A stretch of 64,000 bases of DNA from NCBI GenBank assembly GCA_020058765.1, contig JAGVDM010000004.1, forward strand, positions 124,001-188,000, given 5' to 3'. The DNA comes from Candidatus Peribacterales bacterium (GTDB lineage: Bacteria; Patescibacteriota; Gracilibacteria; Peribacterales; Peribacteraceae). The notes beneath the pieces are model-generated. The model made no database searches. It was not told where the DNA came from and saw only the letters and a program-made list of their open reading frames with translations. A program made the position numbers and the translations under genes. Shown here piece after piece: positions 43,497 through 51,816 of this stretch. Position 1 is the stretch's first letter. Every line of letters starts with the position of its first letter.

Positions 43497-44345
43497 CTAG
43501 TCTTGTTCCTTCTGTCGTTCTTTCGCTCGCACGCAATTCCGGAGTAATCCGGCTACTGTCATAGGGCCAACGCCCCCAGGGACTGGAGTGATTGCAGATG
43601 CTTTCGGCTCAACCCCGGCGAAATCCACGTCGCCTGTGAGGCCATCCTTGGTACGGCTCATGCCAACGTCGATGACGACAACGCCGTCTTTTACCATATC
43701 TGCGGTAATCAGTTTTGGCTTGCCGACAGCGGCAATGAGGATATCAGCTTGCCGTGTAATGACACCAAGATCCGGTGTTCTGCTATGGCATACCGTTACT
43801 GTGGCGTCTCTGTTGAGCAGCATGAGCGCGATCGGCTTCCCTACAATATTGCTACGACCCACCACCACTACATGCTTGCCTGCAGGATCGATTTTGTAGT
43901 GCTCCATGAGCGCAATAATTCCTGAAGGTGTTGCAGGAGGAAGATGTTCAAACTCTCGCGACAGAAGCACTTTTCCAAGGTTGTAGGCGCCAAATCCGTC
44001 TACATCTTTCTTGGGGTCAATCGCACGAATCACTTGTGGTACCAATGGCTGCAAATGATCTGGGAGCGGCAACTGCACAATGAATCCAGTCACATCTGGA
44101 TCGGCATTCAGTTGTTCAATAAGTGAAAACAGCTGCTCGCGAGTGGTATCTGCAGGGAGGTGTTTGTGCTCATGTCGCATGCCAACTTTTTCACAACTTT
44201 TCATTTTCTGTTTGATGTAGCTCGCACTCGCGGGGTCATCGCCTACTTGTACGACCACTAACTTGGGATCGAGCTGCGATACCTGCTCGCTCAGTGTGCC
44301 GAGGAGTGCATCGGCCGCTTCGCGACCGGAGAGAATTTGCGTCAT
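43497..44345 (-). CDS. folD: Bifunctional methylene-THF dehydrogenase/cyclohydrolase
   Basis: Interconverts methylene-, methenyl- and 10-formyl-tetrahydrofolate, supplying formyl groups for purine synthesis. Family motifs are YIKQKMKSCEKVGM (catalytic Lys), VQLPLPDHL, PKKDVDGF, and the NADP-binding VVGRSNIVGKPIALMLL. PVPGGVGPMTVAGLL is at the C-terminus. The ATG at 44345 (282 aa) follows a -10 box by 8 nt. It lies upstream of purF on the same strand, consistent with a purine role. Confidence 0.97.
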   Translation of the reverse strand: MTQILSGREAADALLGTLSEQVSQLDPKLVVVQVGDDPASASYIKQKMKSCEKVGMRHEHKHLPADTTREQLFSLIEQLNADPDVTGFIVQLPLPDHLQPLVPQVIRAIDPKKDVDGFGAYNLGKVLLSREFEHLPPATPSGIIALMEHYKIDPAGKHVVVVGRSNIVGKPIALMLLNRDATVTVCHSRTPDLGVITRQADILIAAVGKPKLITADMVKDGVVVIDVGMSRTKDGLTGDVDFAGVEPKASAITPVPGGVGPMTVAGLLRNCVRAKERQKEQD

Positions 44346-44353
44346 GTGTTGCC

Positions 44354-44359
44354 ATAGTA
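44354..44359 (-). promoter_or_regulatory. -10 hexamer of near-leaderless folD promoter
   Basis: Minus-strand TACTAT ends 8 nt before the folD ATG. A weak -35 (GTGCAA, 44382-44377) sits at 17 bp. Confidence 0.55.
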
Positions 44360-44520
44360 CGCACGCCAGCTGTCTGTTGCACGCCAAATCATATCTGCGA
44401 GTTTCGCGAAGATGGACAGCCCGCTAGTACACAGTATATCTATACATTGTTCAATAGGGAGTTTATTTGGCTTTATGAAGAGCAATACCCCAATTTTAGA
44501 TACATCGCCTAAGTGCATGG

Positions 44521-44548
44521 TTGCCTCCAAAGGAGAGCGGAGTACGGT
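44521..44548 (+). promoter_or_regulatory. Leaderless promoter, TTGCCT-16-TACGGT
   Basis: TTGCCT (44521-44526), 16 bp, then TACGGT (44543-44548), which ends exactly 6 nt before the ATG at 44555. Confidence 0.6.
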
Positions 44549-44554
44549 ACATGT

Positions 44555-44983
44555 ATGTCACTTTCTGCACACCACTCCATTGCTCATTCTGTTCCTGAAG
44601 ATTCAGAGGCGTACGCTCCGTATGCACCTGTAAGTACAACGGAATTCGATGATATTCGACACGATATAATTGAAAGAGCATTGCATGCCGAGGAGGATGG
44701 TAGTCTGCCGCTCGATACCGATAGAGTGCAGCGTGTTATTTCGACCGCGTTGCATCTCGGTGATATTTCCCGCAAAGAGGTGCTTCATCTCTATCGAATT
44801 CTCCGCAAGCTTACTGCGGATGAGCCCATGCGCACTGAGGCGCTCAGTGCAAATATCTGCACACTCCAAAGTGGTCAGAACAGGCAGTGTACGCAGATGT
44901 GTTCCACTTGCGCACGGCGCATCTCCACGCTGCTCGCCACGAAGAACCCGCCACAGCCTACGGTGGAGCCTAGTTATTCTTGA
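44555..44983 (+). CDS. Hypothetical protein with C-terminal Cys cluster, 142 aa
   Basis: Not a family I recognise. The body is helical and acidic (TTEFDDIRHDIIERALHAEE, RKEVLHLYRILRKLTADE). A Cys cluster follows (NICTLQSG, QCTQMCSTCARRI) that could bind a metal. Soluble by appearance. The start codon is set by the promoter 6 nt upstream. The 3' end overlaps tmk tail to tail by 14 bp. Confidence 0.65.
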   Translation: MSLSAHHSIAHSVPEDSEAYAPYAPVSTTEFDDIRHDIIERALHAEEDGSLPLDTDRVQRVISTALHLGDISRKEVLHLYRILRKLTADEPMRTEALSANICTLQSGQNRQCTQMCSTCARRISTLLATKNPPQPTVEPSYS

Positions 44984-45572
44984 GCAGACCACTGACCTGC
45001 GACCAGATCTCTTCTGCTACATCGTGTTTGTCGTGTGTGGTATCCACAATGAACGTCCGTTCATTTGCCGGAACTGACGCATACTCCTTGTACACGCGTT
45101 GTTGGAATGATTCCTCTTCAAATTGATCGCGCTGCGCTCGTCGGCCAGTGCGTTCCATACACACGTCGAATGGCGGCAATGCCACGATGGTTATATCTGG
45201 TTGTGGAAAGTGCGCATTCACCGCAGTGAGCCATGCGTGGTCGAGCCCCTGTGCGGTGCCGTACACAATCGTAGAGAGCGTATAGCGATCGCATACAACC
45301 ACAGCTCCACGCTCCAATGCGGGGAGAATTTCTGCTGCTACGTGTTCGGCGCGATCTGCGCAGAAGAGCAATTGCACGCTGTCTGCCTGCGGCATCGAAT
45401 TTCCATGCAGGAGTGTTCTGGTCATTTTGCCGATTGCGCCGCTGGTCGGCTCAGCCGTTTGTACCACTTCTAAAGCCATTTCTTGGCGGATTCGCTCAGT
45501 GAGGAGCTCTGTATGCTTGGTGGTGCCGCTGCCGTCTGGACCTTCCAGAACAATGAAGATTCCACGTGTCAT
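44970..45572 (-). CDS. tmk: Thymidylate kinase
   Basis: Phosphorylates dTMP to dTDP. The N-terminal P-loop reads FIVLEGPDGSGTTKHTELL, where the canonical family has Lys after GxG; here that Lys is Thr, with a Lys two places on. The DRYTLSTIVYGTAQG segment carries the DRY/S motif, and a LID-like Arg-rich stretch is ERTGRRAQRDQFE. Length of 200 aa is normal. ATG 45572 is chosen because a TACACT hexamer ends 7 nt upstream. Confidence 0.88.
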   Translation of the reverse strand: MTRGIFIVLEGPDGSGTTKHTELLTERIRQEMALEVVQTAEPTSGAIGKMTRTLLHGNSMPQADSVQLLFCADRAEHVAAEILPALERGAVVVCDRYTLSTIVYGTAQGLDHAWLTAVNAHFPQPDITIVALPPFDVCMERTGRRAQRDQFEEESFQQRVYKEYASVPANERTFIVDTTHDKHDVAEEIWSQVSGLLKNN

Positions 45573-45579
45573 TGGGTGC

Positions 45580-45585
45580 AGTGTA
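45580..45585 (-). promoter_or_regulatory. -10 hexamer of leaderless tmk promoter
   Basis: Minus-strand TACACT ends 7 nt before the tmk ATG. The -35 region is C-rich and unconvincing. Confidence 0.5.
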
Positions 45586-45636
45586 CCTGCCATTTTGGGG
45601 GTGGGGGAGGGGGTGGCCGAAAGATCGGTTTTTTGG

Positions 45637-45642
45637 TATAAT
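45637..45642 (+). promoter_or_regulatory. -10 hexamer of near-leaderless promoter for the membrane-protein/Clp operon
   Basis: Perfect TATAAT ends 9 nt before the ATG at 45652. The GGAGGG in between is too close to the predicted transcription start to act as a ribosome-binding site. Confidence 0.6.
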
Positions 45643-45651
45643 GGAGGGAAA

Positions 45652-46080
45652 ATGCACATCTATCCCGCCCTTCCACAACCGGTCCGTTTGGCATCGTTAT
45701 TCGTGCGGCGTTTCCTGCCCTGGTACTTCCTGTTGCAGCCGGCGGCGATTTTTCGAATGTATCTAGCGTACGCGTCTGCGTTTTTGCAGGTCTTCTCATT
45801 TATTTTCCTGCTCAAAACACTCTTTAGCCCCTGGAAAGGCATTGCGGACACGTATCCGGACAATTTGTTTCAAGTTGTTCGCGTATCGCAGGTGTTCACC
45901 CTGAACTGCACAGCCCGTGTGGTGGGTGCCGTTGTGCGACTCATCACCATTGCTGTCGGCATTATCGTGCAGTCCACTCTGGTTGTCGTATTTGCAGCGA
46001 TGCTGATTACATGGATCGCGTTCCCAGGATTTGTGCTCTTTGGAGTGCACTATCTCTTTCAGGCTCTTGCCTCAGCGTAA
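45652..46080 (+). CDS. Small membrane protein, partner of the adjacent AAA+ ATPase, 142 aa
   Basis: No family recognised. Hydrophobic stretches lie at about residues 20-33, 38-55, 83-105 and 108-132, with a basic N-terminus (RLASLFVRRFLPWYF) and a conserved-looking loop LLKTLFSPWKGIAD. The stop codon overlaps the start of the membrane-anchored Clp-type ATPase (TAATG at 46078-46082), so the two are translationally coupled. A physical interaction is a reasonable inference. Confidence 0.8.
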   Translation: MHIYPALPQPVRLASLFVRRFLPWYFLLQPAAIFRMYLAYASAFLQVFSFIFLLKTLFSPWKGIADTYPDNLFQVVRVSQVFTLNCTARVVGAVVRLITIAVGIIVQSTLVVVFAAMLITWIAFPGFVLFGVHYLFQALASA

Positions 46081-48509
46081 TGCGCAGCCCAACGTTTTCC
46101 CTATCGGCAACAGATGCGCACATCGGTGCAGTGCTGGGGAAGTGCTGCTTCTCGCTTGTGTCTCTCCTTGGATACGGCGTGATCCTGGCATCACTTATGC
46201 ACTTCGCACTGTTGCGAAATGACATGTGGATTCTGTACGTAGGTGCGTTACTCATTACAGGTACGCTCTTCGTTCTGTGGCTTTTCATTCGTCAGGAGCT
46301 CCTAGGCGATACACTAGTGGCGAGTGACGAGACCAATCTGGCAGAGCATCTTTCTGGTGAGCTTCTTCGCGCATTGCTCACGATTGGTGGTGATCCTGCT
46401 GATCATCTTATTATCGCAGCTGCACGTAGCCCAAGAGGTGCCTTCTTGCTGCGGGAGATGGGTATTGATACAGCCACGTTCCTGCGCCGATTTGAAGTAG
46501 AGGCGCACGCACCCGTTGATCTACTGACCTTCTTGCCGTACGCACGCACGCTTGCCACAGAAATCGATGATTACCGCATTGATGGCAGCACGGTTCTTGG
46601 CGTGTTCTTTCAAACCGATCCACATGCGCAGCAACTCGTGAACGAATTGGATCTCTCTCAAAATGATATTCGCAATGTTCTTCGCTGGGAACGTTTCCAT
46701 ATGGATTGGGAGCGCGAGTCGCGACGCTTTTCACCACAGGCCATTGTACGAAGTGTTGGCACTGTGGGTCGAAAGTGGGTGTTGGGATACACACAAGAGC
46801 TCGATGGCTTTACTACAGATGTAAGCGAAGAGGTGCGTAGTCATCCGATCGAGGTGGTGATTCACCAGCAGGAGATTAAAGATGTGCTGCATGTACTCGC
46901 TCGTAGCGAACGAAAAAATGCGTTGGTGCTGGGCAAGCCTGGCGTTGGCAAGCGCACACTGGTGTGGAACCTCGCACGAGTATTGCGTGCACACGAGCTC
47001 GAGCACTCCCGGCGCTTTACGCGCATGGTGCTACTGCATACGGAACAACTCCTTGCAGGAGCTGAGCACCCAGAGACACTGCTTTTGAAGGCACTTACTC
47101 GTGCGTCCAAAGCAGGCAAATTCATTCTTGTGATCGATAACCTCGCACTCATGGCGAACGCCACGCATACAGACGCACTCGGAGTGCTCACTCGATTCAT
47201 GCACAATCCCAATGTTTCACTGATTGCACTCGCCGATGCGCAGGAATACCACACGCTTGTGAAGCACAATCCTGCACTCGAACAGCTCTTCGAAAAGATC
47301 CTGTTAGATGATGCGTCCATCGATGACACGATGGCGGTGCTCATGGTGCAATCATTTGCTGTGCTCCATCGTACGGGTACTGCGCTGTCGTACCGTGCAT
47401 TGCGACAGATCATGGAGCTCTGCACCCGCTACATTAGCCGCGAGGGATTCCCTGGCAAGGCCATGGCTGTGCTGGACGATGCAGTGCAAACGGCTCGCCG
47501 TCGTGGAAGTACAGTAGTACAGGAGGAAGATGTACGTGCAGTCGTATCTCTGCATGCACACATCGATGTGACTGCCGCTTCGCAGGAAGAGCGCGACCGC
47601 TTGCTTGCACTTGAATCCCAGATTCAGCGGCACATCATCGGTCAGAACGATGCCATCGTTGCCCTTGTGAATGCGCTGAAGCGTGCGCGCATGGATGTAG
47701 GCGATCCAAACCGTCCGCTTGGCACATTCCTGTTCCTTGGCCCCACTGGAGTCGGTAAAACAGAAACAGCCAAGGCACTTGCCACCGAGTACTTCGGCTC
47801 CGAGGATGCCATGATCCGTTTGGACATGAACGAATTCAGCACGGCGGAATCCGTTCGCTTGCTCATTGGTTCGCCGGAAGCTGGCGAGCAGATCTCCGAA
47901 GGGCACTTAGCTCGACGCGTACAGGACAAGCCTTTCTCCGTGGTGCTGCTCGATGAAATCGAAAAAGCGCACCAGAGCGTCCTCAACGTGTTCCTACAGA
48001 TCCTCGACGAAGGACACTTGATTGACAGCGTTGGCATCAAAACGGACTTCCGGAACACGATCATCATTGCGACGTCCAACGCAGGAGCTTTGTTCGTTCG
48101 AGACTTTGTAGCCAAGCAGAGTAATGCACCACTGCAGCAGACATCGTTCAAAAAATTGCTGATCGATACCATCCTGCGAGAAAAAATCTTCACGCCGGAA
48201 TTCGTGAACCGTTTTGACGAAGTTATTCTTTATCGTCCGCTTTCTCTCCCGGATGCAAAGCGCGTTGCACTCCTCATGCTCGATTCCATCGTGCACGAGC
48301 TCAGTGAACGTCGTGGCATTCGGTTGCAGATCGAGGAGCCTGCCGTAGATGCCATTGTGGAGCGAGGCTACAGCGCGGAATTTGGTGCGCGCGAAATGCG
48401 CAGGGCAATTGTGGACACCGTGGAAACATACCTCGCAAACACCATGCTGCGCACAGATGTGAAGCGCGGGGATACTATTGTCATTCACCGCAGCGATCTA
48501 CAGGCATAA
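46080..48509 (+). CDS. Membrane-anchored Clp-type double AAA+ ATPase
   Basis: The N-terminus has two membrane helices (about residues 15-40 and 48-65). A Clp_N-like helical region follows (about 95-180), then two AAA+ domains. D1 has Walker A GKPGVGKRTL, but its Walker B reads FILVIDNLALM, with Asn where the catalytic Glu should be. D2 is canonical: GPTGVGKTETAKAL, VVLLDEIEKAHQSVLN, sensor 1 TSNAGA, and FVNRFDEVILY. It is closest to ClpC/ClpB, but no ClpP-docking [LIV]G[FL] loop is evident in D2, so it may be an unfoldase working at the membrane without ClpP. It overlaps the partner gene by TAATG (809 aa). Confidence 0.9.
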   Translation: MRSPTFSLSATDAHIGAVLGKCCFSLVSLLGYGVILASLMHFALLRNDMWILYVGALLITGTLFVLWLFIRQELLGDTLVASDETNLAEHLSGELLRALLTIGGDPADHLIIAAARSPRGAFLLREMGIDTATFLRRFEVEAHAPVDLLTFLPYARTLATEIDDYRIDGSTVLGVFFQTDPHAQQLVNELDLSQNDIRNVLRWERFHMDWERESRRFSPQAIVRSVGTVGRKWVLGYTQELDGFTTDVSEEVRSHPIEVVIHQQEIKDVLHVLARSERKNALVLGKPGVGKRTLVWNLARVLRAHELEHSRRFTRMVLLHTEQLLAGAEHPETLLLKALTRASKAGKFILVIDNLALMANATHTDALGVLTRFMHNPNVSLIALADAQEYHTLVKHNPALEQLFEKILLDDASIDDTMAVLMVQSFAVLHRTGTALSYRALRQIMELCTRYISREGFPGKAMAVLDDAVQTARRRGSTVVQEEDVRAVVSLHAHIDVTAASQEERDRLLALESQIQRHIIGQNDAIVALVNALKRARMDVGDPNRPLGTFLFLGPTGVGKTETAKALATEYFGSEDAMIRLDMNEFSTAESVRLLIGSPEAGEQISEGHLARRVQDKPFSVVLLDEIEKAHQSVLNVFLQILDEGHLIDSVGIKTDFRNTIIIATSNAGALFVRDFVAKQSNAPLQQTSFKKLLIDTILREKIFTPEFVNRFDEVILYRPLSLPDAKRVALLMLDSIVHELSERRGIRLQIEEPAVDAIVERGYSAEFGAREMRRAIVDTVETYLANTMLRTDVKRGDTIVIHRSDLQA

Positions 48510-48511
48510 AA

Positions 48512-48540
48512 AAAGCCCGCATTGCTGCGGGCTTTCCTCT
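48512..48540. terminator. Bidirectional Rho-independent terminator
   Basis: Perfect 9-bp stem AAAGCCCGC/GCGGGCTTT (48512-48520 with 48527-48535) with an A-run before and T-rich end after. It serves both the Clp-type gene (+) and the convergent propeller gene (-). Confidence 0.9.
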
Positions 48541-48547
48541 GTAGTGC

Positions 48548-51214
48548 TTACGGTTTGCAGCCGCAGCCACAGTCACCGTGGAATGCGGATTTGCCCTCTG
48601 CACACATAAACCGGATTGTGGCACAGGTTTCTGGATCCTTAGAGATGTACACCACACCCTCGTCACTGGGATCCGGGCAGGAGTTTTCATTGCCAAATGT
48701 ATCGTTGCTTTCGTACTGCACACCCTCTTGATATGTGATCCCAGGGAATGTGTGGCGCTGTACGCCAACCTCAGAGACGGTGAGCAGCGACTCCGCTATG
48801 CGGACAATACGGTTGATATCTTTGCCCCAGAAGTAGCTGCCAGACTTCAGCAGATCTTCGCTCGTGTAGTGCGTGATGCGACCGAGTTCTTCGAAGCCTT
48901 TACTGAGCGTGAGGCTGTAGACGATTGCGCCCTGGAACGTTGCTTCACCATAGGTACTCGGATCTGTTGTGCTCTGCTTGCCAGCCACTTCGTGTATGCG
49001 CACAGGGAACGCGAGAAGATTGCGCTCTTTGTCGAAGAGCAGTGCTTTGTGATCATGTAGGAGTGGGCTCTCTGTTCCACGATCGCCAATAGTGACTTTC
49101 GCTTTCTCTACGGGGTTTTCTACATCTGTGACATCGAACAGCGCAACCTTCATCCCTTGGTACCAGGCGAAGCTATCGTCGTCTTTGCTCGGTATTGCCT
49201 CCTTCCCGAAACCGAGAATGTGATGCTCGTCGTATGGGTGCAAGTAATCGCTGTATCCTGGGATTTTCAGCTTCCCAAGAATAGTGGGCTGGCGTGGGTT
49301 GGATGTATCGATCACGAAGAGTGGATCAACATTGCGGAAGGTGACCATGTACGCACGATCGCCCATGAAGCGCGTGGAGTAGATCTTCTCGCCCGGAGCT
49401 ATGTCTTCTATCGATCCCAGGGGTTTCAAGTCTGCATCGAGCACGTAGAGGTTATTCATCGAAGGATTCTGGGTATTCCATAGATCGCCAACAGTTGTGG
49501 CGATGCGGAAGGTGTTGTCATGCTCATCCATAGAGAACTGATTCAAGATCCGGCCACGTACCGTTCCTTGGCTTTCAAAATCCAAACCTGTGTCTTGAAC
49601 ACTGAATTTGAAGATGCTCGTTTTCTCGTTGCTGCCGCTTTGCCCTGCGCGCCATATGTACTCCCATTCGGTGTTGGCGACGTAGAGATTCTCTGTCGAC
49701 ATGTACACGTTCTCTGCGTTACCGAGCACTGTTTCCACTTCTACTTTTTCCGTTGTGCTGCCGGTGGGGATTTTTGCCACCATAAGGTACTGCGGGCTCG
49801 GCACTCTTGGAAGAATCACCACGTCGCCACAACCGCCGACAGGTCGATCTTCCGTGCTTACAGCCGAATCCGAGTAGGCCGGCAGGATGTCTTGTGCACG
49901 GGTTTCCGCAAGCGGGCGAATGATTGGGTGGAGGGATTGGTTCATGACCAGATAGAGCGAGTCATCGATTTTGCGCGAGGACACCTCGTAGCCCTCGAAG
50001 GACAGAGTACGCAATTCCCGTGGTTGTTCGGGGTTCGATACGTCGATAATTTTTGCAACGGTACGCTGACTGTAGCTTGGGTACGATGGCCAAATGTCCG
50101 GTGCAATCTTCTCCATGAGCGGTACTGGACGTTCGATATTCCTGTATCCGCTGCCAATGGCAATCAGACGATCACCATCAACGTACACGGTGCTTGGGGA
50201 GAAGTTGTCATCTGTATTGAACATGGTATTGCTCATAACTTTCATATCGCCATTTGCCCGAACAATCGTAATGCCACTATTTCTAACGATGTAGAGGTGC
50301 TCTCCGTCGGTCTTCACAATATCTCCTTCGTCAACACCAGCAACCTGTACATTCGTGTCGCTGTAGTCTGCATCGCCGGACGCTTCAGATTCCTCCCTGT
50401 CGCGATTGGCTGGAGCACCATCCATGCTGCCGCCCGTTTGTGGCGCCATGGCGGGTACTGGGGCACCAAAGCTATCTTCCGCACCTTCGAATATCATGCC
50501 GCGCTTGTACATGGCCTGTTGTGCACTGCCCATTTCTGTGGCGTACGCCTGCAGATCTGCGCAGGTTTGTGCATATTGCGGCACACCCGCAGCAACGTTG
50601 ATGCGCATTTCGGGGTACTTGAGATTCATGTAACCCTTACTGGCCTGATCCGTACGACCTTCACTCAAGCGCCACATGATTTCCGCCATTTCTCCTCGGT
50701 TGATCGCCATGCTCAAGCCCGCCACAGTGGGAGGGATTGCTGCGGAATCTTCCAAGGCGCGCACGAAGCCCTCGTACCATTCGCCACCTTCTTGCACGTC
50801 TTGGCCGAATGCGAGTGCCACGATCTTTGCAGCTTCTACAAAATTGATCTCCTGCTCGGGCTTGAATGTGCCGTCTGGGTAGCCACCAATGATGTCTTCA
50901 GATTTTGCGGTGCAGACGTACGGTGCAAACCATTGATTCTGTACGTCGGGGAAGCAGTCTTCACCAGTGAAGGTGCGGTCTTCACCTCGCCCTTCTAGCA
51001 CGATCTTCAGGAACTCAGCGCGATTGATTCTGTTCTTCGGCTTGAATGTACCGTCGCTGTAGCCGTCAATGATGCCGCGAGCTTCCAGGGCATCGATGGC
51101 TGTGCTGTACGAGGTCGAACTGGATACATCGCTGAATGCCGCCGCCATGGCTGGTACTGCAACAGCAGTCAGCACAAAGGCTGCGAGGACTTTTCGTCGA
51201 GAGAGCCGTTCCAT
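48548..51214 (-). CDS. Secreted SLH-domain / beta-propeller surface protein
   Basis: Signal peptide with a twin-Arg start (MERLSRRKVLAAFVLTAVAV), then SLH modules (AFSDVSSSTSYSTAIDALE, CFPDVQNQWFAPYVCTAK, and a weaker third) with GYSDGTFKPKNRINRAEF and GYPDGTFKPEQEINFVEA turns, residues about 26-190. Most of the rest (about 270-830) resembles the secreted C-terminal beta-propeller family (ADYSDTNVQVAGVDEGDIVK, DGEHLYIVRN, ISEHV-like repeats). The C-terminus is Cys-rich, ending CGCGCKP. Probably a wall-bound surface protein; ligand or activity unknown. The ATG at 51214 gives 888 aa. Confidence 0.9.
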   Translation of the reverse strand: MERLSRRKVLAAFVLTAVAVPAMAAAFSDVSSSTSYSTAIDALEARGIIDGYSDGTFKPKNRINRAEFLKIVLEGRGEDRTFTGEDCFPDVQNQWFAPYVCTAKSEDIIGGYPDGTFKPEQEINFVEAAKIVALAFGQDVQEGGEWYEGFVRALEDSAAIPPTVAGLSMAINRGEMAEIMWRLSEGRTDQASKGYMNLKYPEMRINVAAGVPQYAQTCADLQAYATEMGSAQQAMYKRGMIFEGAEDSFGAPVPAMAPQTGGSMDGAPANRDREESEASGDADYSDTNVQVAGVDEGDIVKTDGEHLYIVRNSGITIVRANGDMKVMSNTMFNTDDNFSPSTVYVDGDRLIAIGSGYRNIERPVPLMEKIAPDIWPSYPSYSQRTVAKIIDVSNPEQPRELRTLSFEGYEVSSRKIDDSLYLVMNQSLHPIIRPLAETRAQDILPAYSDSAVSTEDRPVGGCGDVVILPRVPSPQYLMVAKIPTGSTTEKVEVETVLGNAENVYMSTENLYVANTEWEYIWRAGQSGSNEKTSIFKFSVQDTGLDFESQGTVRGRILNQFSMDEHDNTFRIATTVGDLWNTQNPSMNNLYVLDADLKPLGSIEDIAPGEKIYSTRFMGDRAYMVTFRNVDPLFVIDTSNPRQPTILGKLKIPGYSDYLHPYDEHHILGFGKEAIPSKDDDSFAWYQGMKVALFDVTDVENPVEKAKVTIGDRGTESPLLHDHKALLFDKERNLLAFPVRIHEVAGKQSTTDPSTYGEATFQGAIVYSLTLSKGFEELGRITHYTSEDLLKSGSYFWGKDINRIVRIAESLLTVSEVGVQRHTFPGITYQEGVQYESNDTFGNENSCPDPSDEGVVYISKDPETCATIRFMCAEGKSAFHGDCGCGCKP

Positions 51215-51319
51215 AGGGATCGGGGGAAAAGAAAGGCAGTAGACCTGCCACACAGAGAACTACGACAGTATGCGCATGTCGTAACACACGAACACTTGCG
51301 CGATTACTTGATTGATTTG

Positions 51320-51661
51320 TTATCCGCTGAAGGCAAGTGTCTGATTCACGAGCACTTGCTCACGCCGCTTAAACACTTCGCTGCGAATTTCATCCAGAAT
51401 CGTCCGGTCGATTTCCTCATGGGGCTGCTCTCCACGAGAAAACAGTGACTGGAGGTATTTTTCGGCATCGGTCACCCCTTGTTGAAATTGCAATTTGAAA
51501 CCGCCATCCGCGATGATTGCTGCGTATCGTGCCAAGTAGAAATCGATACAATCCCTACAGAAGGCTTTGTGCTCCTCTGGCGTTTGCTCAGGGAGTGGCT
51601 TGCTCGGCTTGGGCGGGTTGAGCCCGTCGACGAGCTGTATTTTGCTTGGCTGTTCACGCAT
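51320..51661 (-). CDS. Hypothetical protein, 113 aa
   Basis: Not recognised. A Pro-rich N-terminus (LNPPKPSKPLPEQTPEE) precedes a helical body with a CRDCIDFYLARYA motif (two Cys, three apart) and a C-terminal segment EIDRTILDEIRSEVFKRREQ. It looks soluble. ATG 51661 is favoured over a TTG at 51682, because TTCACA-18-TAACTT ends 8 nt upstream of the ATG. It is last of three small same-strand genes between groEL and the propeller gene. Confidence 0.65.
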   Translation of the reverse strand: MREQPSKIQLVDGLNPPKPSKPLPEQTPEEHKAFCRDCIDFYLARYAAIIADGGFKLQFQQGVTDAEKYLQSLFSRGEQPHEEIDRTILDEIRSEVFKRREQVLVNQTLAFSG

Positions 51662-51816
51662 ATGAATACAAAAGTTATTCAAAAATTGAAGGTCTTGTGA
51701 AGGAAACTACTCTTCTGCGTGCAGCAGGCAAGCGCCGGAACGCGTTGAAGGTATCCGAAGGGCAGGCAGCACCAAATCGCCTCTCTCAGAGCGGGAAAAG
51801 AGGGGATCGAGAACCC

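Noticed and set aside
45643-45648. GGAGGG as a Shine-Dalgarno site for the small membrane protein
   Set aside because: It lies between a perfect TATAAT and the ATG, largely upstream of the predicted transcription start, so it would be mostly absent from the mRNA.
49520-50998. 492-codon frame opposite the propeller protein
   Set aside because: Shadow of a strongly supported SLH/propeller gene; composition rich in Cys/His typical of antisense reading.
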